Part shown: positions 1 through 9,027 of the stretch, one piece after another | Numbering within the stretch: the first letter of the stretch is position 1 | Layout: every line of letters begins with the position of its first letter | Source of the DNA: Bacteroidales bacterium | GTDB taxonomy: Bacteria; Bacteroidota; Bacteroidia; Bacteroidales; UBA932 | Length of the DNA: 64,000 nucleotides | Direction of reading: 5' to 3' | Assembly (NCBI GenBank): GCA_017617495.1 | Contig: JAFZWD010000050.1 | Location: 1 to 64,000 of the forward strand | Notes under the pieces: model-generated | Database searches by the model: none | What the model saw: the letters and a program-made list of their open reading frames with translations, nothing else | Told to the model about the DNA's origin: nothing | Program-made: the position numbers and the translations under genes

Positions 1-752
1 CCAGGCTCCAGAGGGCTTTGATCAATTATTTCCTGGATTTCAACACGGCCGCCGGTTACAAGGAGGTCGAACCCCCGGCAGTGGTCAACGCCGCTTCCGG
101 TTTCGGTACCGGCCAGCTTCCCGACAAGGAGGCCCAGATGTACTACGTGGGACTCGACGACTTCTACCTCGTGCCTACCGCCGAGGTGCCCGTCACCAAC
201 ATCTTCCGCGACGTCATCCTGGAGAACTCTCAGCTTCCGTGCAAGCTCACCGCATATACTCCCTGCTTCCGCCGCGAAGCCGGCTCCTACGGCAAGGACG
301 TGCGCGGACTCAACCGTCTGCACCAGTTCGACAAGGTGGAGATCGTGCGCGTGGAGAAGCCCGAGGATTCCTATGCAGCTCTGGACGAGATGATCGCCCA
401 CGTGGAGAGCCTCGTGAACGCCCTCGGACTCAAGTACAGGATTCTGCGCCTCTGCGGCGGCGACATGAGCTTCACATCCGCTATTACCTACGATTTCGAA
501 CTTTGGAGCGCCGCTCAGGGCCGCTGGCTCGAGATTTCCTCGGTGTCCAACTTCGAAACCTACCAGGCGAACCGCCTGCACTGCCGCTATCGCGACGAAA
601 ACGGCAAGGTGCAGCTCGCCCATACGCTCAACGGTTCTTCCCTGGCTCTGCCGCGCGTCGTGGCCGCCCTGCTCGAAGACAACCAGACTCCCGACGGAAT
701 CATAATCCCGGAGGTGCTGCGTCCTTACACGGGCTTCGACAAAATTGACTGA
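1..752 (+). CDS. serS: Seryl-tRNA synthetase, C-terminal part (5' end outside window)
   Basis: Class II aminoacyl-tRNA synthetase that charges tRNA-Ser. The gene is cut by the left edge; the frame is open from base 3, so the N-terminal coiled-coil arm and motif 1 are not visible. Class II motif 2 is clear (CFRREAGSYGKDVRG, followed by LHQFDKVE), and motif 3 lies near the end (NGSSLALPRVVAALLEDNQ). The protein ends PYTGFDKID with a TGA. The next gene, ruvC, appears to start inside the last codons, so the two are probably co-transcribed. Identity is very secure from the motifs. Confidence 0.96.
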   Translation, partial: RLQRALINYFLDFNTAAGYKEVEPPAVVNAASGFGTGQLPDKEAQMYYVGLDDFYLVPTAEVPVTNIFRDVILENSQLPCKLTAYTPCFRREAGSYGKDVRGLNRLHQFDKVEIVRVEKPEDSYAALDEMIAHVESLVNALGLKYRILRLCGGDMSFTSAITYDFELWSAAQGRWLEISSVSNFETYQANRLHCRYRDENGKVQLAHTLNGSSLALPRVVAALLEDNQTPDGIIIPEVLRPYTGFDKID

Positions 753-1326
753 GCCCCGTACCATACTCGGAATCGATCCCGGAACCAACCTGCTTGGTTT
801 CGGGGTCGTCCGTGTTGAATCCGACGGCAAACCTCATTTCGTGGACATGGGAGTGCTGGATCTGCGGCGTATCGGCGACCCCTATACCAAACTGCTCTGC
901 ATCCACGAAAAAGTGTCCGCGTTGTGCGAACAGCACCGCCCGGACGACCTCGCCATCGAATCGCCCTTCTATGCAAAGAACGCCCAGGTGCCCTTCAAAC
1001 TCGGGCGGGCGCAGGGGAGTGCTATGGTGGCCGCCGTCTCACACGGCGTGAAGGTCTATGAATATGCGCCCCGCAAGGCCAAGATGGTAATCTGCGGAAA
1101 CGGCGCGGCGTCCAAGGAGCAGGTGGCACTCATCGTGGAGAAAACGCTGGGAATCGACATCCTCAGCAAGTACCTCGACGCCACCGACGCCCTGGCGCTT
1201 GCAATGTGCCATTATTATACGCTTGCGTCCCCCATACCGGTGGCTTCTGCAAAGAAAACCGCCCGCAGGGCAAGCCAGAGCTGGGAACAGTTCGTGCAGG
1301 AGAATCCTGACAGAATAAAAAAGTAG
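745..1326 (+). CDS. ruvC: Holliday junction resolvase RuvC
   Basis: Crossover junction endodeoxyribonuclease that cuts four-way junctions made during recombination, normally acting with RuvAB. 193 residues, a usual length. The four acidic catalytic positions are visible: D11 in GIDPG, E72 in IESPFY, and D145 and D148 in DATDALALA. The only plausible start is a TTG at 745, eight bases inside serS, because no ATG occurs before the essential GIDPG motif. This implies translational coupling. The C-terminus has a short basic tail. Known from the family: a metal-dependent dimer. Seen here: all catalytic residues intact. Confidence 0.94.
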   Translation: MTEPRTILGIDPGTNLLGFGVVRVESDGKPHFVDMGVLDLRRIGDPYTKLLCIHEKVSALCEQHRPDDLAIESPFYAKNAQVPFKLGRAQGSAMVAAVSHGVKVYEYAPRKAKMVICGNGAASKEQVALIVEKTLGIDILSKYLDATDALALAMCHYYTLASPIPVASAKKTARRASQSWEQFVQENPDRIKK

Positions 1327-1328
1327 TT

Positions 1329-1359
1329 ATTGCCTTTAAACCTGTAAGGTTTATCTGCG
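1329..1359 (+). promoter_or_regulatory. Possible Bacteroidota-type promoter for the outer-membrane barrel gene
   Basis: A TTG at 1330-1332 is followed after 19 bases by TATCTGCG (1352-1359), an imperfect match to TAnnTTTG with the family's usual spacing. The ATG lies 13 bases downstream. The small inverted repeat TAAACC/GGTTTA overlaps the spacer. This is a weak call because the second half of the box does not match. Confidence 0.35.
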
Positions 1360-1372
1360 TCAAAAAAAAGAT

Positions 1373-4312
1373 ATGAAAAGATTTGCCCTCATACTTTTGG
1401 CCTCCGTCCTGTCCTGGGCGGCCGCTTCCGCCCAGAATACAGTCTCGGCGGTTCTCAAGGACTCCAACTCCGGCGAGCCAGTCGCCTTTGCGACCGTCTC
1501 CCTGCATCTGCCCGGAGCAAAGAAGGCTTCCAACTATGCCCTCAGCAACGATGCCGGCCAGGTGTCGATAGTGAAGGTCAAGAACGGGAGCTATCTTTTC
1601 AAGGCGGAGCTCCTGGGCTACAAGAGCCTCGAGAAGAACATCACCGTCAAGGGTGCCGACATCGACCTGGGCGAGCTTACCATGGATCCCGACACAAAGA
1701 TGCTCGACGCGGCCAGCGTATCGGCGGTGGGCAACAGCATAATAGTCAAGAAGGACACCATCGAGTACAACGCGAGCTCCTTCAAGACCGTGGACAACGA
1801 CGTGCTGGAGGACCTTCTGAAGAAGCTCCCGGGCGTTGAGGTTAGCGAGGACGGCAGCATCAGCGTCAACGGCGAGACCATCTCCAAGATAACCATCGAC
1901 GGCAAGACCTTCTTCCTCGACGACCCTCAGCTGGCCTCCAAGAACATTCCCGCCAAGGTCATCAACAAGCTCAAAATCATCAACAAGAAGAGCGAGCAGG
2001 CCGAGTTTACCGGCATCGACGACGGCGAGGAGGAGAAGGTGATCGACCTCTCCATCAAGCCCGGCATGATGAGGGGAGCCTTCGGCAACCTGATGGGCGG
2101 CGTGGGACACGACCTTCCGTCGACCGACAAAAAGGCGGCCGGAGCCCCGAACGACTGGCGCTTCCAGGGGGCGGGCTTCATGGGCAAATTCACCAAGAGG
2201 CAGCAGATCAGCATAATCCTCAACGGCAACAACACCAACAACCGCGGTTTCAACGATCTCGCAGGCTCAATGATGGGCGGCATGCGCGGCGGCGGTGGCG
2301 GAATGGGACGCGGCCAGGGCGGCTGGGGTACCGGCAATGGCATCACCACATCCTGGATGGCGGGCGCCAACGGCAGCTGGGATCTGTTCGGCGACAAGAT
2401 GGAGCTCAGCAGCAACTATCTCTACAACGGCACGGACAAGAACGTTTCGGAAACCACCGACAAGCGCACCTACCTCGACGGGGCCGACCTGCTCTATCAT
2501 TCCAAGGGCACCAGCGAAACCCGCACGGGTGGCCACCGCATCGGCCTGAGGATCGACCATAAGTTCTCCAAGAACACTTCCATCCTCTTCGAACCCAGGA
2601 TCAACTGGGGCGGCGGCAGCTTCGACGAGCGCAACACTTACAGCACGCTTACCGACAGCCTGCGCGGAGCTGCTCCCGATTCCACCAACAAGGGCTTCAC
2701 CCACAACTGGGGCGACAACAGCAACGTCTCCACCAGCGGTTTCGCGCTCTTCCGCCAGAGGCTGGGCATCCCAGGACGCACCCTCACGGTGATGGGACGC
2801 TACAGCTTCAGCCACAATAAGATGGACAGCAGGAACGTCTCTAACGTGTCGGTGATGGGGAACAACGGCTGGGTGGAATCCGAGAACATCAACCAGAGCA
2901 TTAAGCAGAAGTCCAATTCTTCGTCGCTGATGGGACGCCTGACCTATACCGAGCCCCTCGGAGGCAACTTCTACGTCGAGGCCAACTACCGTATGTCCTG
3001 GAACAGGAACGAGTCCGACAAGGACACCTGGGACAATATCCTCCATAAGGTCGACTCCACCTATTCCAACCACGTGGTGAACGAGACCACCACGCAGGAA
3101 ATAGGCTTCAACTTCATGTACCAGAAGGGCAAGTCCCGCGCACAGGTCGGCTTCTCGGCAATGCCTACAAGCACCCACAACTACTCGCGCCGCTACGATT
3201 CGGCGGAGAAGGCTCTGGTGGACATCAACTACGACGATTTCCGCTGGCGCTACTCGCCGCGCGTGATGGCATGGTGGGAGTTCAGCGAGAATGCGAACGC
3301 CCGCATTTTCTACCGCGGAAGCTCCGAGCAGCCTTCGACCAGGCAGTTGATGCCCGTGCCCGACAATACCGACCCCATGAACGTGAGCTTCGGTAACCTC
3401 AGGCTGAACCCTTATTTCGCACACAACGTCCGTGGAGACGTCCGCTACAACAACAAGCGCAACTTCTCTTCGTTCAATATCCGCTTCAACGCTAGCTACA
3501 CGCAGAGCCCCATCGTCAACGCCACCTGGTACAACAGGGGAGCGCAGTACTCCATGCCGTTCAACGGCCCCGATGCGGCCAACGCCGGCATCAACGGCTT
3601 CTGCAACATCCCCCTGGGCAGGAAGAGGGCGTTTACGCTGTCGGACTTCACCCGCGTGAACTGGAGCAAATCCTCGTCGTATGTGGGTTCGAACATCGAC
3701 ATGACCACCTACACCAACGGCGATTACAGCGGGTTCATGAACGAGCTTAACAACAATCTGCGCGACGAGGCGTACTTCGACGCTCACTTCGTCACCAATA
3801 CCATCCAGACGCTGTCCGGCACAGAGAGGCTCAAGATTACCTACCGCAACAATGCGCTGGAGGTCGGCCTGCAGGGACGCACCCGCGTGAACCGCAGCTG
3901 GTATACCATCAGCAAGGACGCATCCCAGACCACCACCTGGAACAACCAGATTTCGCTCAACACCGCCTGGACCTGGGAACGCATAGCGCTCACCTTCAAG
4001 GCCGACGGCAACTACAACTGGTACAACGGCTATGCTACCGAGCAGCCCAGCGAGATAGTGCTCAACGCCGAGATCCAGAAGCAGGTCTTCCGCCGCAAGG
4101 CGACAATCGCCCTTAAGTGCTACGACATTCTGGACCAGGCCAGGAACTACACTGTTACCGACGCCTCCAACTACCATCAGGAATCGGTCAACAACACCCT
4201 CGGGCGCTATATAATCGCATCCTTCACATGGCGCTTCGGCTCCTTCGACCGCAGCAAAATGCGCGGCCCCGGAGGCCCCGGCGGCTTCGGCCCCCCGCGC
4301 GGTATGAGATAA
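1373..4312 (+). CDS. Outer-membrane beta-barrel protein with carboxypeptidase-regulatory-like N-terminus (TonB-receptor-like)
   Basis: 979 residues. A Sec signal peptide (MKRFALILLASVLSWAAASAQ) is followed by a carboxypeptidase D regulatory-like Ig fold at about residues 22-110 (SGEPVAFATVSL, DAGQVSI, LGYKSLEKNITV). Next comes a plug-like region (about 115-230; DVLEDLLKKLPGVEVSEDGSISVNGE), then a long aromatic-rich beta-strand C-terminus typical of the OMP_b-brl_3 group. A glycine/methionine-rich stretch at about residues 301-323 and a Gly/Pro-rich tail are low complexity. No SusD partner lies next to it, so it is not an evident SusCD nutrient pair. Substrate is unknown. A role in outer-membrane transport or assembly is inferred from the family only. 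Confidence 0.85.
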   Translation: MKRFALILLASVLSWAAASAQNTVSAVLKDSNSGEPVAFATVSLHLPGAKKASNYALSNDAGQVSIVKVKNGSYLFKAELLGYKSLEKNITVKGADIDLGELTMDPDTKMLDAASVSAVGNSIIVKKDTIEYNASSFKTVDNDVLEDLLKKLPGVEVSEDGSISVNGETISKITIDGKTFFLDDPQLASKNIPAKVINKLKIINKKSEQAEFTGIDDGEEEKVIDLSIKPGMMRGAFGNLMGGVGHDLPSTDKKAAGAPNDWRFQGAGFMGKFTKRQQISIILNGNNTNNRGFNDLAGSMMGGMRGGGGGMGRGQGGWGTGNGITTSWMAGANGSWDLFGDKMELSSNYLYNGTDKNVSETTDKRTYLDGADLLYHSKGTSETRTGGHRIGLRIDHKFSKNTSILFEPRINWGGGSFDERNTYSTLTDSLRGAAPDSTNKGFTHNWGDNSNVSTSGFALFRQRLGIPGRTLTVMGRYSFSHNKMDSRNVSNVSVMGNNGWVESENINQSIKQKSNSSSLMGRLTYTEPLGGNFYVEANYRMSWNRNESDKDTWDNILHKVDSTYSNHVVNETTTQEIGFNFMYQKGKSRAQVGFSAMPTSTHNYSRRYDSAEKALVDINYDDFRWRYSPRVMAWWEFSENANARIFYRGSSEQPSTRQLMPVPDNTDPMNVSFGNLRLNPYFAHNVRGDVRYNNKRNFSSFNIRFNASYTQSPIVNATWYNRGAQYSMPFNGPDAANAGINGFCNIPLGRKRAFTLSDFTRVNWSKSSSYVGSNIDMTTYTNGDYSGFMNELNNNLRDEAYFDAHFVTNTIQTLSGTERLKITYRNNALEVGLQGRTRVNRSWYTISKDASQTTTWNNQISLNTAWTWERIALTFKADGNYNWYNGYATEQPSEIVLNAEIQKQVFRRKATIALKCYDILDQARNYTVTDASNYHQESVNNTLGRYIIASFTWRFGSFDRSKMRGPGGPGGFGPPRGMR

Positions 4313-4335
4313 GACGCCATATCACAAATATTTCT

Positions 4336-4343
4336 TATATTTG
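4336..4343 (+). promoter_or_regulatory. -7 promoter box TATATTTG before the PASTA gene
   Basis: Exact match to TAnnTTTG, six bases before the ATG at 4350. No clear -33 TTG is seen. The box sits in an imperfect inverted repeat (about 4319-4351: ATATC, ACAAATA, then TATTTGT, GATAT), which may also serve the end of the upstream gene. The spacing predicts a leaderless or nearly leaderless transcript. Confidence 0.6.
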
Positions 4344-4349
4344 TGCGAT

Positions 4350-5135
4350 ATGGACTTCAAAGAAATATTGAACAACTGGATTGTTAAGAACCTCCTGCTT
4401 GCAGCGGGGGTTCTTATCTTGATTATATTGGTTACGAACCTGTTCCTGGGCATTGTAACCCGTCACAACAAGGAATTCAGCGTACCCGATTTCACCAATC
4501 TGTCCGTTGCCGAAGCGCAGCATGTGGCCGCCAAAGCCGGAGTCAAGGTGGAAGTGGGCGATTCCGTTTTCGTGCGCAGGATGATGCGCGGAGCGGTGTA
4601 TTCGCAGAATCCCAAGGCCGGCAGCCAGGTCAAGAGGGGCCGCCGCGTGCTGGTTACCATCAACGCGCTTACCGCCAAGAAGGTGACCATGCCTTCGCTG
4701 GTCGGCTGCTCTATGCGCCAGGCAAAGTCCGAGTTGGCCGCAAAGGGCCTGATGCTCGGCCGCCTTATCTACGTGAGCGACATCGCCACCAACAATGTGC
4801 TCCGCCAGCTTTATAAGAATGCGGATATAAAGGCCGGAGCCACCGTCGATTCCGGTTCGGTAATCGACCTGATGGTTGGCCTGAACGCTTCGGAAAGCAG
4901 CACCTGGGTGCCCAATGTGGTGGGAATGAAATATCTGCGCGCAGTGGACGCGGTGCACGACAATTCGCTCAACGTGTCGAGGCTCATTTTCGACAAGGAG
5001 GTCGTGAACTACAGCGATTCGCTCAACGCCGTTGTGTATGAACAGCGTCCGGGTTCCGCAATCGGTTCGCTTTCCATGGGAGCAGGCATCTCCCTGTATC
5101 TTTCGACAAATCCGGAAAAAATAGCAAACCTCTGA
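4350..5135 (+). CDS. Membrane-anchored PASTA-domain protein
   Basis: 261 residues. A short cytoplasmic N-terminus, one transmembrane helix (about residues 12-34, rich in L/I/V) and then three PASTA repeats: about 42-110 (VPDFTNLSVAEAQ), 112-185 (MPSLVGCSMRQAK) and 190-260 (VPNVVGMKYLRAVDA). PASTA domains bind peptidoglycan or muropeptides in other bacteria, usually on serine/threonine kinases or penicillin-binding proteins. Here there is no kinase or transpeptidase domain. The ATG at 4350 is preferred over a TTG at 4341 because the -7 box overlaps the latter. The stop overlaps the rluD start (TGATG), so it heads a PASTA-rluD-lnt unit. A cell-wall-sensing or scaffold role is inference. Confidence 0.85.
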   Translation: MDFKEILNNWIVKNLLLAAGVLILIILVTNLFLGIVTRHNKEFSVPDFTNLSVAEAQHVAAKAGVKVEVGDSVFVRRMMRGAVYSQNPKAGSQVKRGRRVLVTINALTAKKVTMPSLVGCSMRQAKSELAAKGLMLGRLIYVSDIATNNVLRQLYKNADIKAGATVDSGSVIDLMVGLNASESSTWVPNVVGMKYLRAVDAVHDNSLNVSRLIFDKEVVNYSDSLNAVVYEQRPGSAIGSLSMGAGISLYLSTNPEKIANL

Positions 5136-6181
5136 TGGACTGGCAGTTACCGGCATTGGAGGAAGAGCAGGAAATGTTCGAACATTTCCGGCTCAATGTC
5201 GATCCGGGGCAGTTGCCCGTGAGGATCGACAAATGGATGTCGGCACACCTCGAGGATACTTCCCGCCACCGCATTCAGTGCGCCATAAAGGAAGGCTTCG
5301 TGCAGGTGGGGGAGAAGACCGTCAAGGCCAATTATATAGTGCGCCCCGGCGATGTGGTGCGCTTCGTCATGCCTTACCGCCGCCGCGGAGTGGACATTAA
5401 ACCGCAGGACATTCCGCTGGATATAGTTTATGAGGATGAGGACGTGCTGGTCGTGAACAAGCCCGCCGGCATGGTCGTCCACCCCGGCCACGGCCACTTC
5501 GACGGCACGCTGGTGAATGCACTCCTGTTTCACCTTGGCCGCGAGGCCGAGTCAGGTGAAGAACCTGACGAAGACGATGCGAAGGCAGGCATTTTGGTCC
5601 ATCGGATTGACAAGGATACCAGCGGCTTGCTGCTTGTCGCGAAGAACGACGAGGCACAGATGCATCTGGCGCGGCAGTTCTACGACCATTCAATAGAAAG
5701 ATGCTACCGGGCGATAGTCTGGGGCAATATGCCCGAGGACGAGGGTACGGTGCAGGGATATATAGGCCGCGACCCCAACGACCGGCTGCGTTTCCGTGTG
5801 GTGCCAGACGAGACTACCGGCAAATGGGCGGTGACCCACTGGAAGGTGCTGGAGCGCTTCGGTTTTATCACCTATATAGAGTGCAGGCTCGAAACCGGGC
5901 GCACGCACCAGATCCGCGTGCATATGGCTTCGCTCGGGCATCCGCTTTTCGGCGACGAGCGCTACGGCGGCACTGAAATCCGCCAGGGGACCATCTACGC
6001 AAAGTACAAGCAGTTCATTCACAATTGCATGGAGATCTGCCCCAGGCAGGCGCTTCATGCAAAAACGATAGGCTTCGAGCATCCGGCCAGCAGAAAATGG
6101 ATGCGTTTCGACTCGCAGCTGCCCGAGGATATGACGGCGCTGCTGGAAAAATGGAGGAAATATGTGCAAGGCGCGTCTTAG
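5135..6181 (+). CDS. rluD: 23S rRNA pseudouridine synthase, RluD type
   Basis: RluA-family pseudouridine synthase with an N-terminal S4 RNA-binding domain (about residues 26-85) and a catalytic domain carrying HRIDKDTSGLLLV, with the catalytic Asp at 159. Further family motifs are VVNKPAGMVVHPG and ETGRTHQIRVHM. RluD modifies helix 69 of 23S rRNA in E. coli; which uridines are modified here cannot be read from sequence. 348 residues, normal length. It overlaps the PASTA gene by one base and lnt by 20 bases, indicating one transcription unit. RluC or another RluA-family member is the main alternative label. Confidence 0.9.
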   Translation: MDWQLPALEEEQEMFEHFRLNVDPGQLPVRIDKWMSAHLEDTSRHRIQCAIKEGFVQVGEKTVKANYIVRPGDVVRFVMPYRRRGVDIKPQDIPLDIVYEDEDVLVVNKPAGMVVHPGHGHFDGTLVNALLFHLGREAESGEEPDEDDAKAGILVHRIDKDTSGLLLVAKNDEAQMHLARQFYDHSIERCYRAIVWGNMPEDEGTVQGYIGRDPNDRLRFRVVPDETTGKWAVTHWKVLERFGFITYIECRLETGRTHQIRVHMASLGHPLFGDERYGGTEIRQGTIYAKYKQFIHNCMEICPRQALHAKTIGFEHPASRKWMRFDSQLPEDMTALLEKWRKYVQGAS

Positions 6182-7772
6182 TACAATCTGGCTGCTGGCG
6201 CTTGCGTCGGCGGTGCTGCTGAGCCTTCCCTGGATGGTTCCGGGGACGGGCGCACTGGCTCTGGTGGGCTTCGTGCCCCTGCTGCTGGCGGACAGCCTGG
6301 CGGACGAAATGAAGCTGAGGCGCTTCCGCTACGTGCATTATTCTTGCTTCGTGGTGTGGAACGCCATCACCACCTTCTGGGTGTGGAACGCCACTCCCGG
6401 GGGAGCGGTCTTTGCAATCCTTGCCAACGCGCTGCAGATGTCGCTGGTTTTCGGGCTTTTCCGTCTCGGAAAGAGGCATCTGAGCGGCATTCTCCCTTAC
6501 CTGCTGCTCGCCGCCGCTTGGATTGCCTGGGAGCGCTGGTATCTTACCGGCTCGCAGATTTCCTGGCCCTGGCTGGTTCTTGGCAATGCTTTCGCCCGCA
6601 CTACCAAGCTCGCGCAGTGGTATGAGTACACCGGCACGCTGGGAGGTTCAGCGTGGGTGTGGGCCTGCAATCTGGGCATCTTCTCACTTATAGAGGCGCT
6701 GCGCAAGGGCCGGCTCGCTGAGACATCGCGAAAGATCCGGATTGCCGCGCTGTCGGCGCTCGGGCTCGCGGTTTTCCTGCCGGTGGCGGCCTCGCTGCAC
6801 CTTTATTATCATTACGAGGAGCCGGAGGAAAGCATCGATGCGCTGGTGCTGCAGCCAAACTTCGACCCTTACCACAAATTCCAGGCACTCAGCCAGAAGC
6901 GGCAGAACGCGATTCTGCTGGAGCTGGCGGATTCCGCACTTGCGGGGAATACGGCCTGGAAGGGCCTGCTGATAGCGCCCGAAACCTTTACCAACGATGT
7001 GATTCTGCCCGACGTGACGGACGGAAACACCTTCCGCACTTTCAAGTCGTTCCTTCAGAGCTATCCTTCCGCCGGACTGCTGTTCGGCGCAGGAACTTAC
7101 GAATACTTCGACGAAGACCCGCACAACCCGCTCAGCCGTCAGCTGGACGAGTGGTTCTGGCGGATAGGGCACAACAGCGCCGTATGCATGGCTCCGGACG
7201 GCCGCTATTCGCTTTGCCACAAGGGCAAGCTGGTGGTCGGAGTTGAGGCTACGCCTTATCCGAAGCTCTTCGTGCCGCTGGACAATATGCTGGGCAATGT
7301 TATGGGGCGCCTCGTCGGGCCGCGCAAGCCTGATGTTCTGGAGTATTATGCCGCAGACAGCACCGTGGTGCCGTTCGGCTGCGCCATCTGCTACGAGTCC
7401 GTTTACGGCGAGTACTGCGCTGAGTATGTGCGCAAGGGCGCGCGCTTCATGACGGTTATCACCAACGATGCCTGGTGGGGCGACACGCCCGGCTACAGGC
7501 AGCACCTCTCCTTCGCCGCACTTCGCGCCATCGAGCTCAGGCGCGACCTTGCCCGCTGTGGCAACACTGGCATATCTGCCTTCATCAACGGCCGCGGCGA
7601 CATAGTTTCCAGCGGCGACTGGTGGACGAGGGAAACGCTCGCCGGCACCGTTCATCTCTCCGACCGCCTCACCCTCTTCGCCCGCCTTGGCGACGTCCCC
7701 GGCCGAATCTGCGTCCTCGCATTCCTTCTTCTGCTCTTTTTGCTTTTAAGGAAGGTTTTACTATCTTTGTAG
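6162..7772 (+). CDS. lnt: Apolipoprotein N-acyltransferase
   Basis: Inner-membrane enzyme that adds the third acyl chain to lipoproteins. Several N-terminal hydrophobic helices are followed by a nitrilase-like periplasmic domain with the catalytic triad visible: E274 (IAPETFTND), K354 (CHKGKLVVG) and C410 (CAICYESVYGEY). The later motif TNDAWWGDTPGYRQHL is also conserved. A last hydrophobic helix ends the 536-residue protein. The start lies within the end of rluD (20-base overlap). It fits the neighbourhood: several lipoproteins with a lipobox are encoded in this window (9.0, 39.5, 55.6, 58.8 kb) and would be substrates. Confidence 0.93.
   Translation: MCKARLSTIWLLALASAVLLSLPWMVPGTGALALVGFVPLLLADSLADEMKLRRFRYVHYSCFVVWNAITTFWVWNATPGGAVFAILANALQMSLVFGLFRLGKRHLSGILPYLLLAAAWIAWERWYLTGSQISWPWLVLGNAFARTTKLAQWYEYTGTLGGSAWVWACNLGIFSLIEALRKGRLAETSRKIRIAALSALGLAVFLPVAASLHLYYHYEEPEESIDALVLQPNFDPYHKFQALSQKRQNAILLELADSALAGNTAWKGLLIAPETFTNDVILPDVTDGNTFRTFKSFLQSYPSAGLLFGAGTYEYFDEDPHNPLSRQLDEWFWRIGHNSAVCMAPDGRYSLCHKGKLVVGVEATPYPKLFVPLDNMLGNVMGRLVGPRKPDVLEYYAADSTVVPFGCAICYESVYGEYCAEYVRKGARFMTVITNDAWWGDTPGYRQHLSFAALRAIELRRDLARCGNTGISAFINGRGDIVSSGDWWTRETLAGTVHLSDRLTLFARLGDVPGRICVLAFLLLLFLLLRKVLLSL
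7739..7769 (+). promoter_or_regulatory. Promoter for fabF (TTTG-N19-TATCTTTG)
   Basis: The best promoter in the window: TTTG at 7739-7742, exactly 19 bases, then TATCTTTG at 7762-7769. This is a full match to the Bacteroidota -33/-7 consensus. It lies inside the 3' end of lnt. The fabF ATG begins seven bases after the box, so little or no 5' leader is expected. Confidence 0.8.
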
Positions 7773-7776
7773 AACT

Positions 7777-9027
7777 ATGAAAAGAGTGGCAGTAACGGGT
7801 ATGGGGGTAATAACCCCGATAGGCAACGACTTACCTACCTTTTGGAAAAACTTATGTGACGGAGTGTGCGGTATCGAAACGATTACCGATTACGACACTT
7901 CGCTGCTGCCGGTGCATATAGCCGGCCAGATCAAGAACTTCGATCCGCTTCAGTACGGCATGGACAAGGCCTTCGTGCGCAAGCAGGGCCTGTTTACGCA
8001 GTATGGCGTGGCGGCGGCGTACCAGGCTATGCAGGACTCCGGTCTGCACAGCGAGGGCGAAGACGCCAACATCGACCCCTTCCGCCTCGGCGTGTACGTG
8101 GGCAGCGGCATCGGCGGATTCGAAATCCAGTACCGCGAAACTCTCAAGATGCTCGAGGACCCTTCGGGCCAGTGGATTTCGCCTCTGTTCATCCCTTCGA
8201 TGATATCCAACATCGCGGCGGGCCATATTGCAATTAAGAACCACGCTCAGGGAGTCTGCCTCGACATCGTTACCGCCTGCGCAACATCGTCGCACTGCCT
8301 TGGCGAGGCATACCGTGCCATCAAGTACGGCTATGCCGATGCCATAATCACCGGCGGCTGCGAATATGCGACCATTCCTCTGGGAATCGCGGGATTTGCA
8401 AATTCCAAGGCGCTTTCCCGTGCCGAGAATCCCAAATATGCATCGCTCCCGTTCAATGCCAACCGCGGCGGATTCGTGATGGGCGACGGCGGCGCCATCC
8501 TTGTTTTCGAGGAGATGGAGCACGCGCTTGCCCGCGGAGCCAGGATTTACGGCGAGGTTGTCGGCTACGGCAACACCTGCGACGCCTACCATTCCACCGC
8601 ACCGCGTCCGGAAGGTACCACCCAGGCCCACTGCCTGCGCCAGGCCCTGGACGAAGCCGGCTACGAATCCGGCAAGGATGTGCTTTACATTAACGCGCAC
8701 GGCACCGGAACCCACCTGAACGATATCAGCGAAACCACCGCATACAAGCTCGCCCTCGGCGACGACGCCTACAAGGCCCACATCACCTCCATCAAGAGTA
8801 TGACGGGGCATATGTTCGGTGCTGCAGGCGCGGCTGAGGCCATCGCCACTGTGCTTACGCTGAAGGAAGGTATAATCACTCCGACCATCAATCTCGACAC
8901 CCCGGATCCCGAGTGCGATCTGGACTACACGCCCAACAAGGCCGTCAAGCTCCAGTGTACGCTGGGCATCTCCGACAGTCTCGGCTTCGGAGGTCATAAT
9001 GCTTGCCTGGCGTTCAGGCCGGTCTAG
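7777..9027 (+). CDS. fabF: 3-oxoacyl-[acyl-carrier-protein] synthase II
   Basis: Condensing enzyme of fatty acid elongation. 416 residues, the usual length. The active-site Cys is C168 in VTACATSSHC. The two histidines are H308 (NAHGTGT) and H345 (SMTGHMFG), with the conserved Lys at 340. It has its own strong promoter just upstream, so it is probably transcribed apart from lnt. Its stop codon overlaps, tail to tail, the stop of the minus-strand lipoprotein gene. No separate terminator is visible there. FabB-type specificity cannot be excluded, but the overall motif set favours FabF. Confidence 0.94.
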   Translation: MKRVAVTGMGVITPIGNDLPTFWKNLCDGVCGIETITDYDTSLLPVHIAGQIKNFDPLQYGMDKAFVRKQGLFTQYGVAAAYQAMQDSGLHSEGEDANIDPFRLGVYVGSGIGGFEIQYRETLKMLEDPSGQWISPLFIPSMISNIAAGHIAIKNHAQGVCLDIVTACATSSHCLGEAYRAIKYGYADAIITGGCEYATIPLGIAGFANSKALSRAENPKYASLPFNANRGGFVMGDGGAILVFEEMEHALARGARIYGEVVGYGNTCDAYHSTAPRPEGTTQAHCLRQALDEAGYESGKDVLYINAHGTGTHLNDISETTAYKLALGDDAYKAHITSIKSMTGHMFGAAGAAEAIATVLTLKEGIITPTINLDTPDPECDLDYTPNKAVKLQCTLGISDSLGFGGHNACLAFRPV

